A stretch of 64,000 bases of DNA from a virus: positions 96,927-160,926 of IMG/VR virus record IMGVR_UViG_3300042397_002774. One strand, given 5' to 3'. The translations under genes and the position numbers were made by a program. Each line of letters starts with the position of its first letter. The stretch's first letter is position 1. The notes below the pieces were generated by a model that saw nothing but the letters and a program-made list of their open reading frames with translations, was not told the origin of the DNA and ran no database searches. Positions 27,069 to 35,374 of the stretch are shown here, in pieces.

Positions 27069-27076
27069 ATAAATAT
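27069..27076 (-). promoter_or_regulatory. ATATTTAT motif before terminase
   Basis: Minus-strand TATATATTTATATAC, 9 nt after the terminator stem and 17 nt before the terminase ATG. This is a clean terminator-then-promoter junction. Confidence 0.55.
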
Positions 27077-27078
27077 AT

Positions 27079-27105
27079 AAAAGAAACCCCAACTTATGTT
27101 GGGGT
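27079..27105 (-). terminator. Intrinsic terminator before terminase
   Basis: On the minus strand ACCCCAAC-ATAA-GTTGGGGT is a perfect 8-bp stem with a 4-nt loop, followed by TTCTTTTATAT. Confidence 0.9.
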
Positions 27106-27136
27106 CAGTCCTACAATACTATTATAGGAGGGGCAC

Positions 27137-27832
27137 TTATTTAACTAACATTAGATAACCTAAACCTCCAATCACTATATAACTTCCTATACGTTGGAAT
27201 TTAGATTTTGCTTTTAATTTCTTTAATTGCAAGTCTATTTGGTTATATTGATCTTCCCAACCTGCAATTTCCTTATCTTTATTTGTTAAAATCAACTTAT
27301 ATTTACTTTCTTTATTTTCAAATCCAGTAATAATATTGTCTTTAACAGTTATTTTTGCTTCCAATGTAGTAATAGTACTATCTTTTAATACGATAATTTG
27401 TTTAGTACCATCTAATTCTACTAAATCTTTAGCAGCAGCAACTAATACTGGTTGTGCTAAAGGTAATGGGTTAGTTATTGTATCTTTAGGGTAACGAGTA
27501 TTAAATGAACTGATTAATTCATGTTCTGTAAAAGTATCAACTTTGCTTTTTTCTACTTCAATAGTTTCAACAATCCTAATTACTTTTGCTTTTTGGTGTT
27601 CTACCTTATATGTTAATTCTTCACTAACATAATTTAATGAGTCAATAACAGCATCATCTTTTTTAATTTCAGCAAATAATGAATCATTTACTTTATGTAA
27701 ACTATCCATTTCAACTAAAAATGCTTTATGATCAGCATTACTACTACATTTTTCAAACAATACACTACCTATTGCTATAATAGCTACTACTATAACAATT
27801 TTTGGCAACCATTTTTTAACTAATAACATCAT
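27137..27832 (-). CDS. Membrane-anchored coiled-coil protein (spanin-like?)
   Basis: 231 residues from the ATG at 27832. A longer frame to 27886 would overlap the upstream gene by 50 nt, so I reject it. It has an N-terminal membrane segment after a basic stretch (MMLLVKKWLPKIVIVVAIIA), a long charged coiled coil of about 170 residues, and a C-terminal hydrophobic segment (IGSYIVIGGLGYLMLVK). This layout of two membrane anchors joined by an envelope-spanning coil resembles single-protein spanins or a lysis/superinfection protein. I see no convincing lipobox, so the spanin idea is only a suggestion. The gene ends in a strong terminator. Confidence 0.5.
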   Translation of the reverse strand: MMLLVKKWLPKIVIVVAIIAIGSVLFEKCSSNADHKAFLVEMDSLHKVNDSLFAEIKKDDAVIDSLNYVSEELTYKVEHQKAKVIRIVETIEVEKSKVDTFTEHELISSFNTRYPKDTITNPLPLAQPVLVAAAKDLVELDGTKQIIVLKDSTITTLEAKITVKDNIITGFENKESKYKLILTNKDKEIAGWEDQYNQIDLQLKKLKAKSKFQRIGSYIVIGGLGYLMLVK

Positions 27833-27836
27833 ATTT

Positions 27837-28982
27837 TTATTTTTTGATACCTGCATAATACTGCATTCTGTGTTTAATACCTTCATTCAAATCATCCATT
27901 TCATCTTCGTCCTCAAGTGGATTTTCGATTGGTGGTGGAGCAATATATTCTTTGCCTGCTTTTTTAGCAATATCTTTTTGTAAATATTCTGATTTAGCAA
28001 CTAAAGCATCAATTCTCTGTTCTAGACTTGCTTTTAAATCAGTTAAACCTTTAATTTCTCTAGCTGTACTACCTACGTCATTAATATCACCAGGTGTGCT
28101 TCTATATCTTTTAGTTTTTAATAGATTTGATTTAACACTTCTTAAACGATCAGATAATTTTGAATATTCCATCCAATCTTGATAATCTTCATCTGAAATG
28201 GTAACTGCTGATTTTGATCTGCTACCACCTGTCATTTCAGGTTCTGGTTCTTCTCCTGAAGCTTTAGCTGCTGCGAATGCTGCTTCTACTTCATCATCTG
28301 ACATTTCTTCTTGGCCTGATATTCCTAATGAATCTAATTCACGTGATGTAAACATACTACCAGCTCCTGCTCTTCTACCTCTTGGATTGTAATATAATTC
28401 TTCATCACCAGTCGCTGTTGTAGATGCTGTTGGAGTAGGTCTTGGGTTTGTTAATCTTGGTGCTGCTTGTTCTGATGAAGAAACAATAACACCTGCATCA
28501 ACTAATTCCATAAAATCTTTATTGATTGGATTTTGTTTATCATAACCCATTTCACCAGCTACGTTCATTTTTGATACTGCTGATCCTGCTGCTTGAATAG
28601 CTGCTAAAATTTTAGCTTTTTTACCAGAAAATCCTGCAATTTGTGCATCAGTAACATCGTCTGCTAATTGATATCTAACACCAACATTTGCCATTTCGTC
28701 TAATTCTGTTGAAGACATACCTGGTTTTGATAGTTTGGTAAGTTTTAATTGTGCTGCTTGTATATTTTTATTAACAGCATTTATTTCAGCATCTTTTCCT
28801 GGTTTATCTACTGGAGCTACTTGTTGAGCAGTTAATTCTTGTTTTTTCTTATTAAGTGCTGCTATTTTAGCTCTTTCGGCAGCTAATGCTGCATTTTGTG
28901 CTTGTTTATCCTCAGCAGGACCTTCTTCAATTACTTCAAGTAATGCTTCACGGATAATATCTTGCAGTTCAGATTTTTTCAT
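27837..28982 (-). CDS. Putative capsid-targeted protein, two head motifs
   Basis: 381 residues from the ATG at 28982, which aligns the leader MKKSELQDIIREALLEVIEE with others in the window. An ATG at 28997 would add five residues. The body is Ala/Glu/Lys-rich: a coiled coil (AALAAERAKIAALNKKKQEL), a small winged-helix-like region (YQLADDVTDAQIAGFSGKKA), Pro/Thr linkers, and another coiled coil. The C-terminus LNEGIKHRMQYYAGIKK is a variant of the MQQLAG motif at the scaffold C-terminus. It therefore carries both proposed head signals. Cargo or a core protein are the likely roles; no enzyme motif is seen. Confidence 0.5.
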   Translation of the reverse strand: MKKSELQDIIREALLEVIEEGPAEDKQAQNAALAAERAKIAALNKKKQELTAQQVAPVDKPGKDAEINAVNKNIQAAQLKLTKLSKPGMSSTELDEMANVGVRYQLADDVTDAQIAGFSGKKAKILAAIQAAGSAVSKMNVAGEMGYDKQNPINKDFMELVDAGVIVSSSEQAAPRLTNPRPTPTASTTATGDEELYYNPRGRRAGAGSMFTSRELDSLGISGQEEMSDDEVEAAFAAAKASGEEPEPEMTGGSRSKSAVTISDEDYQDWMEYSKLSDRLRSVKSNLLKTKRYRSTPGDINDVGSTAREIKGLTDLKASLEQRIDALVAKSEYLQKDIAKKAGKEYIAPPPIENPLEDEDEMDDLNEGIKHRMQYYAGIKK

Positions 28983-29009
28983 GGTATCGTTATTCATAAT
29001 TTTATATGT

Positions 29010-29017
29010 ATAAATAT
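29010..29017 (-). promoter_or_regulatory. ATATTTAT motif (putative late promoter)
   Basis: Minus-strand TTTAATATTTATACATA overlaps the last base of the AAA_28-like gene's stop codon, 28 nt before the ATG at 28982. Confidence 0.45.
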
Positions 29018-29535
29018 TAAAGACTTTGCAAAATTGCAGCAATACGTTCTTCAGTTGTACCTTCGACTTTAATTAATTTATTAGGTTTAAACTCATCTAA
29101 TGATAATTGTATAGCTACATCTATTTTTCTACGATATTCTAAATCAGTTTCACGTACACCATTATCTTCCATTTCAACACCATTTGGCGATACATAAATA
29201 ACTAAATCATAATAACTACGAAGATGCATAGCTGATTCAACAAATGAGCGTTTTTCCCAATCTTTTATAGTTTTTGATGATAAAGTAAATGAACATACAT
29301 CCCATACTGTACGATCTGTAATGATTTTAGGTTGTAATAATTCACTAGCACGTTCTGCTAAAAATATAAATTGACCTGGTAATGTTGAATCTGTATTTAA
29401 TGGAATACCTAGCCCACTAAGATATCTACTACGTTCAGTTTGTACAACATGATCTTTAAATTGATCAGTTTCACCTAACGCTTTTGCTAATGTAGTTTTA
29501 CCTACACTCATTGTTCCTGCTAATCCTATTCTCAT
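29017..29535 (-). CDS. AAA_28 / NadR-like P-loop ATPase or kinase
   Basis: 172 residues. The P-loop GTMSVGKTT is at residues 7-15, followed by a thymidylate-kinase-like core: DRTVWDVCSF (an Asp-Arg 'DR' motif), a lid-like Arg region (RETDLEYRRKIDV) and LIKVEGTTEERIAAIL. This pattern fits the AAA_28 family, which includes the ribosylnicotinamide kinase domain of NadR. It could phosphorylate a nucleoside or NAD precursor, but the substrate cannot be read from the sequence. It is coupled by an ATGA overlap to the upstream 84-residue gene. Confidence 0.7.
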   Translation of the reverse strand: MRIGLAGTMSVGKTTLAKALGETDQFKDHVVQTERSRYLSGLGIPLNTDSTLPGQFIFLAERASELLQPKIITDRTVWDVCSFTLSSKTIKDWEKRSFVESAMHLRSYYDLVIYVSPNGVEMEDNGVRETDLEYRRKIDVAIQLSLDEFKPNKLIKVEGTTEERIAAILQSL

Positions 29536-29786
29536 TTATTTCTATTATTTATTTTTTTCATTTGACGTGCTACTTTCTTCTGCTGTAAAGCTTCTTTAAC
29601 TTGTTGCTTTAAACGTTTTTCAGCACCTGGTTTGTATTTGACATCTACCTCAATTGGTCCTTTATCAAATTTATCCAAATCATACTTCCATGTTTCAACA
29701 GTATTATCATCCTCATAAACTCTACTGAATTTACGAGGTTGATCTACTGGTTGTGATTCTTTAGGTCTACCTCTTCTCTCTTCCAT
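29532..29786 (-). CDS. Small basic protein with AT-hook-like N-terminus
   Basis: 84 residues. The N-terminus MEERRGRPKES holds the AT-hook core RGRP with a basic neighbour. The middle is acidic and aromatic (YEDDNTVETWKYDLDKFD), and the C-terminus is a very basic helix (KRLKQQVKEALQQKKVARQM). DNA binding in the A/T-rich minor groove is plausible but not shown. It overlaps the AAA_28-like gene by ATGA. Confidence 0.55.
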   Translation of the reverse strand: MEERRGRPKESQPVDQPRKFSRVYEDDNTVETWKYDLDKFDKGPIEVDVKYKPGAEKRLKQQVKEALQQKKVARQMKKINNRNK

Positions 29787-29812
29787 GCTTAAATGTATGA
29801 ATTTTATTTTGC

Positions 29813-30043
29813 CTAAACTCTAGCACCTGCTGCTTTACCTGCTGCTGTTTTATGGAATGGTTGCCCATTGCCATCTTTTTTTCGATCATCCCATTGTTCT
29901 TTGGTAAATTGAAAACCAAATAACCAATACTCGGCTGCGCGTTTATTACCTTGGGGAATATATGCGGGACCGTCCCAGTTATGCATTTTTCCATCTAAAT
30001 AGTATACTATACTACCGTCTGCTGTTTTTATTCTTTTTGTCAT
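29813..30043 (-). CDS. Small MORN-like protein (unknown)
   Basis: 76 residues. The N-terminal half reads GSIVYYLDGKMHNWDGPAYI and then RAAEYWLFGFQFTKEQWD, a beta-hairpin pattern like the xGxxHxxDGPAxxxxxGxxxYWxxG repeats in many phage small proteins (from memory). The C-terminal tail is basic. The function is unknown. It lies 4 nt downstream of the FAD oxidoreductase gene and is probably cotranscribed with it. A shifted frame over the same DNA is rejected because this one keeps the recognisable repeat. Confidence 0.6.
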   Translation of the reverse strand: MTKRIKTADGSIVYYLDGKMHNWDGPAYIPQGNKRAAEYWLFGFQFTKEQWDDRKKDGNGQPFHKTAAGKAAGARV

Positions 30044-30047
30044 TGTT

Positions 30048-31448
30048 TTATTTTAAAAGTGATTCTGCTACATAAATTCCGTGTGCACCTGATACTGTAA
30101 TACCACGAGCTGATAGTGCATCTCCTACAAAGTGTACATTTGGATATGTTGTTAAAGACAAATCATTGTAATTAACTAATGGTTCAGGTGAAAGATATTT
30201 TACCTCAGGCATGTATATACCCCAATCATTTTTCATTTTTGGAAATACTATTTGCATATTAGTAATAAAATCCTCAATATATTGAGCATATTCTTCACCT
30301 AAAGCATTAAATAAAACATCCATTGTATCTACTTGTACAGCTGATACTGTATTATTTTCTGATGTAGTTCCTGGTTTGCGAGTTCTGTTTGGTGAATAAT
30401 AAGTACCTGTTCCATCGATTTGTAGTTTTTGTACTACATCTCTTGACCATGCAAATGGATCTTCAATACCCTTAATTTCCATCAGGATACCAAAGTTAGT
30501 CATATTATTTCTAAATTCTTCACCTTTCTTAGCGTGACCATTATAACTAATATCACCATATGTTTCTTCTACAGCAACATAAGCAGCATTATTATTCGTG
30601 CAGAATGAGCGTAAAGAAACATTATCAAATTTCTGGTAGAGTTTAAAATCGTAAGATACATCTATTAATTTTTGGAAATATTTTTGTGGCGCTTCAAAAC
30701 GAACACCAATTTGTACTGATTTAGGTTCGTTAGGTAATTCATATTGGTTTGCTAGTTGTTGAGCAAAATCAATACCTGATTTACCTACTGCAAATATTAG
30801 TTCATCATAATTATAGTATTCTGCTAGTTTAGGATTTTCACATACTGTTGTAATATCTTGTTTCTGGAAATCAATGTTAATAACAGTTGTATTCCATTCA
30901 AATCTAATACCTTTATCTAACAAATACTGATACCATGTTTTAGCAATTTCATGTAAGAAATTAGATCCAATGTGCCATACAGGAAACATTCTTAAACCAA
31001 AGTATGGTTTGATAAATTCAGGTTCTTCCTGAGGATCAGACATGAATATTTCTTCTGGTTTAGGGTGAAAACGTCTAAAATTAGAAATAACCTGGTCCAT
31101 TAATTCCATTGCTTTTTCATCACCACAATACTTAGATAATTGACCACCGATTTCGGTGTGATATGTTAATTTACCATCACTCCAACCACCAGCACCTAAC
31201 ATACCTGTCATTACTTCTTCAGGTAGGCGATTAATTGGATCATTACCTTTATCTAAAATAGTAATAAATTCACCAGGATATCCATTATCTACTAATTTAG
31301 TAGCAGCGTTAATACCTGCTACCCCCGCACCAATAATAACAATATTTTTATATTGTTTTTCTGGCTTCGTTCTTATAATCCTTGATGTTGATCTAGGAGT
31401 ATCAAACAGCTCCTGTGTTTGTCTAAATGAATTTTGATATTCTCTCAT
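30048..31448 (-). CDS. FAD-dependent oxidoreductase (COG2509-like)
   Basis: 466 residues. After a ~30-residue extension comes the dinucleotide-binding motif IVIIGAGVAGINAATKL (GxGxxG at 40-45) and an acidic strand end (ITILDKG). A second signature, NYDELIFAVGKSG, appears mid-protein, and the C-terminus has the FAD-closing motif VHFVGDALSARGITVSGAHG. The layout fits uncharacterised FAD-dependent dehydrogenases such as COG2509. Such enzymes are unusual in phages. The reaction is unknown; redox change of a cofactor, lipid or modified nucleoside are all possible. There is no leader peptide, so it probably acts in the infected cell. The codons look as A/T-rich as its neighbours, so transfer is not recent. 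Confidence 0.8.
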   Translation of the reverse strand: MREYQNSFRQTQELFDTPRSTSRIIRTKPEKQYKNIVIIGAGVAGINAATKLVDNGYPGEFITILDKGNDPINRLPEEVMTGMLGAGGWSDGKLTYHTEIGGQLSKYCGDEKAMELMDQVISNFRRFHPKPEEIFMSDPQEEPEFIKPYFGLRMFPVWHIGSNFLHEIAKTWYQYLLDKGIRFEWNTTVINIDFQKQDITTVCENPKLAEYYNYDELIFAVGKSGIDFAQQLANQYELPNEPKSVQIGVRFEAPQKYFQKLIDVSYDFKLYQKFDNVSLRSFCTNNNAAYVAVEETYGDISYNGHAKKGEEFRNNMTNFGILMEIKGIEDPFAWSRDVVQKLQIDGTGTYYSPNRTRKPGTTSENNTVSAVQVDTMDVLFNALGEEYAQYIEDFITNMQIVFPKMKNDWGIYMPEVKYLSPEPLVNYNDLSLTTYPNVHFVGDALSARGITVSGAHGIYVAESLLK

Positions 31449-31501
31449 AAATTTTTATTGATTGTTAAATATACTATTTTGTTTTGCCATTACCAAAAAA
31501 G

Positions 31502-31526
31502 AGAGGGCACACCTTTTGGGTGCGCC
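31502..31526 (-). terminator. Intrinsic terminator before the FAD oxidoreductase gene
   Basis: On the minus strand GGCGCACC-CAAAA-GGTGTGCC forms an 8-bp stem with one G·U pair. The G·U exists only in minus-strand RNA, which supports the direction. CTCTCTTTTTT follows. Confidence 0.85.
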
Positions 31527-31585
31527 ACAGCTGCATTAATATTATTTCGATGCGACAGGCTATGAATCTGTCTATATGTTTATTT

Positions 31586-32740
31586 TTATTGTAATGTTGG
31601 GGTTTTGTTATAATCAATAACTAAAGTTTTTCCTCCTTTAGTTGGTTCTAATTTTGCTTGTTTTAATGGAATTGTTCTAAAATCAATTCCGTATTTTTGA
31701 TTTTCATGACGTGCAATTGATATAATAGGCATATCGTCAGGTTGTAAATCATCTTTATCATTCATATTTCTAGTAGTCTTAATGGTTAAAATACCATTTT
31801 CAAGACTATAATCAGTTGATGAAAATGAACGTTGTACTATTTTAGCTTTATCAGGGCCAAATGTAATATTTTCTAAATTTTCTTCTATTCCTGGGTAATT
31901 AAGTATGAATATTCTTCCATATCTTCTTTCATCTTCAGGATCTACCATATCTAGTACCTTAGGTTGGAGTGGGTTTGGTTTTATTTGTAACTTAGGTATT
32001 TCACCTTTTTGTCCACCCTCAATAAATTTATTCAACAAATCATTAAAATTTTTTCTTTCACTACTCCACCAATAAGGACCGTCTTTTTTTACAGATATGT
32101 TTTGTTCACCTTCTGATGTTGTTAATGATACATCTCCTTTAAAACCTAATTTACTACCTTTTACCCCCATACCTTCTGCTTTTGAAACATCAGAAATGAA
32201 AATTTCTTTTCCTTTTTCATCAACAAACTTAACATTTATAGGACCACCATTTTCTTCTACAAAATTATTAATAGCATCTACTAACTCTTTTTCATTAGAT
32301 ACTCCAGCTCCACCTGATGTTTGGCCACCTAAATTAGATGATTTATAAATTGTACTTACATTTATTGATGTTTCTTGACCATTTAATTGTCCTATAATTT
32401 TTACATTACGAGCATTACTAACATTTCTAATAGCTCCTATCAGATTAGATTTTTCTTCTGGTTTATCTGCAAAAAATGTTTCGTTATTTACAACAATGTA
32501 GTCTGCTATGAAATCTTCTTCACCTTTAGAACCTAATTTAAATGGTTCTAGACTATAAAAAATATCAACAAATTGATCAGGACGTTTTTTAATTGTATTT
32601 AACGATAACATAGCTTCTTCTAATTCTATTTCATTAATTATTTCTTGTAAAATAGATAGCTTTTTAGGATTGTTTAAATCAACAATCCCATCATGGCAAC
32701 GAAATGACCACTCATTTAATATTTTATCTATAACTGTCAT
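31586..32740 (-). CDS. Leader-bearing protein of unknown function
   Basis: 384 residues from the ATG at 32740, placed 1 nt after the upstream stop. A longer frame to 32899 would read Gln/Lys/Leu-rich nonsense antiphase to the upstream gene and is rejected. The N-terminus MTVIDKILNEWSFRCHDGIV contains the LNE leader tripeptide, and a second similar stretch follows (LSILQEIINEIELEE). The body is mixed alpha/beta with a Gly/Lys-rich part (EGMGVKGSKLGFKGDVSLTT) resembling a nuclease-type core (FKGDVSLTT ... NISVKKDGPYWW) in spacing only. I cannot name a family. It may be packaged with its neighbours. Confidence 0.5.
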   Translation of the reverse strand: MTVIDKILNEWSFRCHDGIVDLNNPKKLSILQEIINEIELEEAMLSLNTIKKRPDQFVDIFYSLEPFKLGSKGEEDFIADYIVVNNETFFADKPEEKSNLIGAIRNVSNARNVKIIGQLNGQETSINVSTIYKSSNLGGQTSGGAGVSNEKELVDAINNFVEENGGPINVKFVDEKGKEIFISDVSKAEGMGVKGSKLGFKGDVSLTTSEGEQNISVKKDGPYWWSSERKNFNDLLNKFIEGGQKGEIPKLQIKPNPLQPKVLDMVDPEDERRYGRIFILNYPGIEENLENITFGPDKAKIVQRSFSSTDYSLENGILTIKTTRNMNDKDDLQPDDMPIISIARHENQKYGIDFRTIPLKQAKLEPTKGGKTLVIDYNKTPTLQ

Positions 32741-32741
32741 A

Positions 32742-33284
32742 TTATGCTTCTGCTGGTGGAGGAGTTTCTTCTGCTGGTGTTTCTTCAGGTGTAGCTGGGG
32801 TTTCAGCTCCTGATAAATCATTAAATGCTGCTTCGCCAGCATCTGGTGCTGCAGGAGCTTCTGGAGCTGCTGCGTCTGCAGGTACTGCTGTATTTGCATC
32901 TTCTTTAAGTGCAGGAGATAATGATAATAAATTTGATACAGCTTGGCTTGCTTTATCTATAGCACTACCCATAGCTAAATCATATCTTTTACCTGCTACT
33001 TTAGCTATAAAAGTACCACCTGAGTATACTAATTGGAAATCTAATCCATTGATTAATTCAATATTAAGAGTTGTTGGTTTTGGAGCAACAACAGTAACAC
33101 TGCTTAAATATCTACTAAATGAAGGAGACATTATTGATTCAACAGCATCTTTTAATTTAGGAAAACGATATATTAAATACAAAGATTTTTCAGCACGCTT
33201 GATTGCTTGCTCTTCCTCTTGCAATCTTTGTCTGATTGCTTTTTTAATATATTTTTCTAATAATATTTTTTTAGTATTCTCCAT
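32742..33284 (-). CDS. Leader-bearing protein with Ala/Pro/Glu tail
   Basis: 180 residues. The N-terminal helix [20 protein letters not shown] is followed by LQEEEQA. A compact alpha/beta domain comes next ([20 protein letters not shown] ... [20 protein letters not shown]). The last ~50 residues are a low-complexity Ala/Pro/Glu tail ([31 protein letters not shown]). The start overlaps the upstream stop region by 14 nt. No function is recognised; the tail may be disordered. Confidence 0.5.
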   Translation of the reverse strand: MENTKKILLEKYIKKAIRQRLQEEEQAIKRAEKSLYLIYRFPKLKDAVESIMSPSFSRYLSSVTVVAPKPTTLNIELINGLDFQLVYSGGTFIAKVAGKRYDLAMGSAIDKASQAVSNLLSLSPALKEDANTAVPADAAAPEAPAAPDAGEAAFNDLSGAETPATPEETPAEETPPPAEA

Positions 33285-33642
33285 TATTTTCCATTTCGTT
33301 AGCTTCTTCAGTTAAATATTGTTCTATACTATTCATATAATCTGAAGCTAAAGTAATATATGCAGATACCCAACCTGGTAATTGTTGGTTAGGTTCGATC
33401 ATTTTATAAATTTTAGAAGCATTTTCTACCATACTTCTTAGTTCACTTTTAGCCATTGTGGCTTCGTGATCTTCAGTTTTAGGCCAAGTTAAATGAGTTT
33501 CTTTAACTAAAGCTACAGCAATTTTTTTACGACGATTAGCAAGATAAGAATCTGTCTTATTTACTTTACCATCATTGTTGATGTCTTTATCTTCTTTACC
33601 CACTGGGTCTAAGCCTTCTACTAAATTTGATAATCTAATCAT
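33271..33642 (-). CDS. Leader-bearing protein with EF-hand/dockerin-like loop
   Basis: 123 residues. It starts [11 protein letters not shown]. Residues 20-31 ([12 protein letters not shown]) match a calcium-binding EF-hand or dockerin loop (D-x-N-x-D-G-x-hydrophobic-x-x-x-D), followed by [13 protein letters not shown]. The C-terminal half is a helical bundle ([20 protein letters not shown]). If cut after the leader VEG/LVE site, the loop would sit at the new N-terminus. Calcium binding is inferred only from the pattern. Confidence 0.6.
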   Translation of the reverse strand: MIRLSNLVEGLDPVGKEDKDINNDGKVNKTDSYLANRRKKIAVALVKETHLTWPKTEDHEATMAKSELRSMVENASKIYKMIEPNQQLPGWVSAYITLASDYMNSIEQYLTEEANEMENNGEY

Positions 33643-33644
33643 TG

Positions 33645-34076
33645 TTATTTCATTGATTGTTTTGTAGCAGTTGCGTACATAACTTTTTCAGCGTCTTTGC
33701 CATATTTGTCAAAGCCATCTGATTTTTTCATTGCTTTAACATTTTTTTCTTTTTTAGCTTTTTCGCTTTTAGTCATCTTACGCTCTTTAACTGGTTTATC
33801 CATTGCTTTTAATTGTTCTTCAAGCTCTTTTTTCTTAGCTTCAAGTTCAGCAATGCTGTTATCCATATCATCCATCAAATCACCAATAATTTCTGTATCA
33901 ACATATTGATTAATATTTGTTGGAATAGCAGATTTAATATCGCTAGCTTCTTTGATATCTTCTTCGATTTTAGCAATTTTTGCACTAATTGCTGCTTTAT
34001 CACCAGCCTCATCGATCATTCTTAAACGTTCTCCGATAGCTTCTTTAATAATTTGGCGTAATTGATTAGTATTCAT
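33645..34076 (-). CDS. Leader-bearing coiled-coil protein
   Basis: 143 residues. The N-terminus [20 protein letters not shown] is a class-II leader (xLxxIIxEAI). The middle is an acidic coiled coil ([20 protein letters not shown]). The C-terminus is Lys-rich ([20 protein letters not shown]) and ends in [20 protein letters not shown]. The charge is strongly split between acidic and basic halves, as in DNA-associated internal proteins. No enzyme motif is seen. Confidence 0.5.
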   Translation of the reverse strand: MNTNQLRQIIKEAIGERLRMIDEAGDKAAISAKIAKIEEDIKEASDIKSAIPTNINQYVDTEIIGDLMDDMDNSIAELEAKKKELEEQLKAMDKPVKERKMTKSEKAKKEKNVKAMKKSDGFDKYGKDAEKVMYATATKQSMK

Positions 34077-34091
34077 TGTATGTGTTTATAT

Positions 34092-34099
34092 ATAAATAT
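34092..34099 (-). promoter_or_regulatory. ATATTTAT motif (putative late promoter)
   Basis: Minus-strand TTTACATATTTATATAT, 16 nt before the ATG at 34076, in a 30-nt gap. Confidence 0.45.
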
Positions 34100-34106
34100 G
34101 TAAATT

Positions 34107-35123
34107 TTAGTCTAAATCTTGTAATCCGGTATCATCTTTTGTTAAATCACGAGCAATATCTCTTATTTCCATTTCAGCCCAGCGTTTTTGAGAAGATGTT
34201 AATGTACCGTTGATTGCATTTTCAACAAACGGAAAAAATTCATTATCAGATAATTTATAAACAGATGCAAAAAACAGTTCACGAACACGTGGATCATCCA
34301 CATCCGATGAAATATATAAATCATTAATAGCATCATATATAAATTTACCATAACGTAAATCTTCAGGTTCATTTGAAACCTTATCTACAGCATTAATAAT
34401 TGATTGATTTTTTTCTTTATCTGATCCGAATCCTTCTGTACCTACGATTTCATATAATCCTTTTATAATTTCATGAACTAACATAGGAAAACACATTGCT
34501 TGTGCTTTAATTATAAATTGATCATTTTCATCATCGTATTCCATTTCACTTTCACCACCCTGCATTTTAGCACCTTGTGCAATTGCTGCTAACATCATTG
34601 CAATAGCATTATCATCATCATAAGTACCAAATACTAATTTTAATATTTCACTATATTTGCTTACTAATTCTGGATTGATTTGGTCAATGTATTCTTTGAA
34701 TAACATAAATGCAAAAGCTCCTCTAACAGATGCTCCTTGAGTAATACCGTTAATAAGACGACGTTTTGCTTTCATCTTTTCAGGATCATCTTCACCAAAA
34801 TCAGGTTGTGAAGGATCTTCATTGTTAGGATTCATCTCAATATCCATATCATTACCTATACTAGCAATAATTTTAATATTAGCATAGTCAATAATTGGAT
34901 AAGCATCAGTAACCATTTGGATAGCTATTGCCTCTAATTCATCTCTATATCCTTCTTCAGCAGCTATAATTTGGTCTAATACTTCTTTAGAGCGCATCAT
35001 TGTTTGCATTAATGGTCTATTACCAACCATTTGGCGCAATGATTCACCAGACTTACCTTTCAAAGCAGACATGGTGTTAGGTGAAAATATTTTGTCGTAT
35101 TCTACTTCTAATAATTTTGCCAT
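34107..35123 (-). CDS. Conserved helical protein of unknown function
   Basis: 338 residues, mostly helical and acidic. It has a distinctive N-terminus (MAKLLEVEYDKIFSPNTMSA) and a central Met/Ala-rich stretch (NAIAMMLAAIAQGAKMQGG). No catalytic motif is obvious. It is joined to the upstream 83-residue gene by a TAATG overlap. It resembles hypothetical proteins I associate with marine T4-like phages, but I cannot assign a role. Confidence 0.45.
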   Translation of the reverse strand: MAKLLEVEYDKIFSPNTMSALKGKSGESLRQMVGNRPLMQTMMRSKEVLDQIIAAEEGYRDELEAIAIQMVTDAYPIIDYANIKIIASIGNDMDIEMNPNNEDPSQPDFGEDDPEKMKAKRRLINGITQGASVRGAFAFMLFKEYIDQINPELVSKYSEILKLVFGTYDDDNAIAMMLAAIAQGAKMQGGESEMEYDDENDQFIIKAQAMCFPMLVHEIIKGLYEIVGTEGFGSDKEKNQSIINAVDKVSNEPEDLRYGKFIYDAINDLYISSDVDDPRVRELFFASVYKLSDNEFFPFVENAINGTLTSSQKRWAEMEIRDIARDLTKDDTGLQDLD

Positions 35124-35374
35124 TATTTTTTAGATTGAAATCTTTTAACAATTTTATCTACCATTTCTTCTTCATTCATTGAAGCCTTTGGTTTTGGTTT
35201 AACATCAGGATTTCCCAATGGACGACGAGGTTTTGGTTTATCAGTACCAGGTTTAGCTGGTATTGTTGTAGGTTCTGGGCTAACGCCTGGTTTTGAAGGA
35301 GCTACTGCTGGGCCTTCAGCTAATACTTTCTCTATCACTTCACGGATAGTTTCTTTTAATTTACTTATTTGCAT
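35123..35374 (-). CDS. Small leader-bearing Pro-rich protein
   Basis: 83 residues. The N-terminus MQISKLKETIREVIEKVLAE is a class-II leader ending in LAEG. The rest is Pro/Lys-rich and probably unfolded (GVSPEPTTIPAKPGTDKPKP), closing with EEEMVDKIVKRFQSKK. The protein is little more than a leader plus a flexible tail, which makes it a useful test of the targeting idea. Confidence 0.5.
   Translation of the reverse strand: MQISKLKETIREVIEKVLAEGPAVAPSKPGVSPEPTTIPAKPGTDKPKPRRPLGNPDVKPKPKASMNEEEMVDKIVKRFQSKK

Noticed and set aside
29767-29994. 75-residue minus-strand ORF overlapping the MORN-like gene
   Set aside because: It shares DNA with the 76-residue frame at 29813-30043, which has the recognisable YLDGKMHNWDGPAY pattern and better gene spacing.
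32741-32899. Upstream extension of the 384-residue gene to 32899
   Set aside because: The extension lies in another frame of the preceding gene and is Gln/Leu/Lys/His-biased; the ATG at 32740 follows the upstream stop by 1 nt.
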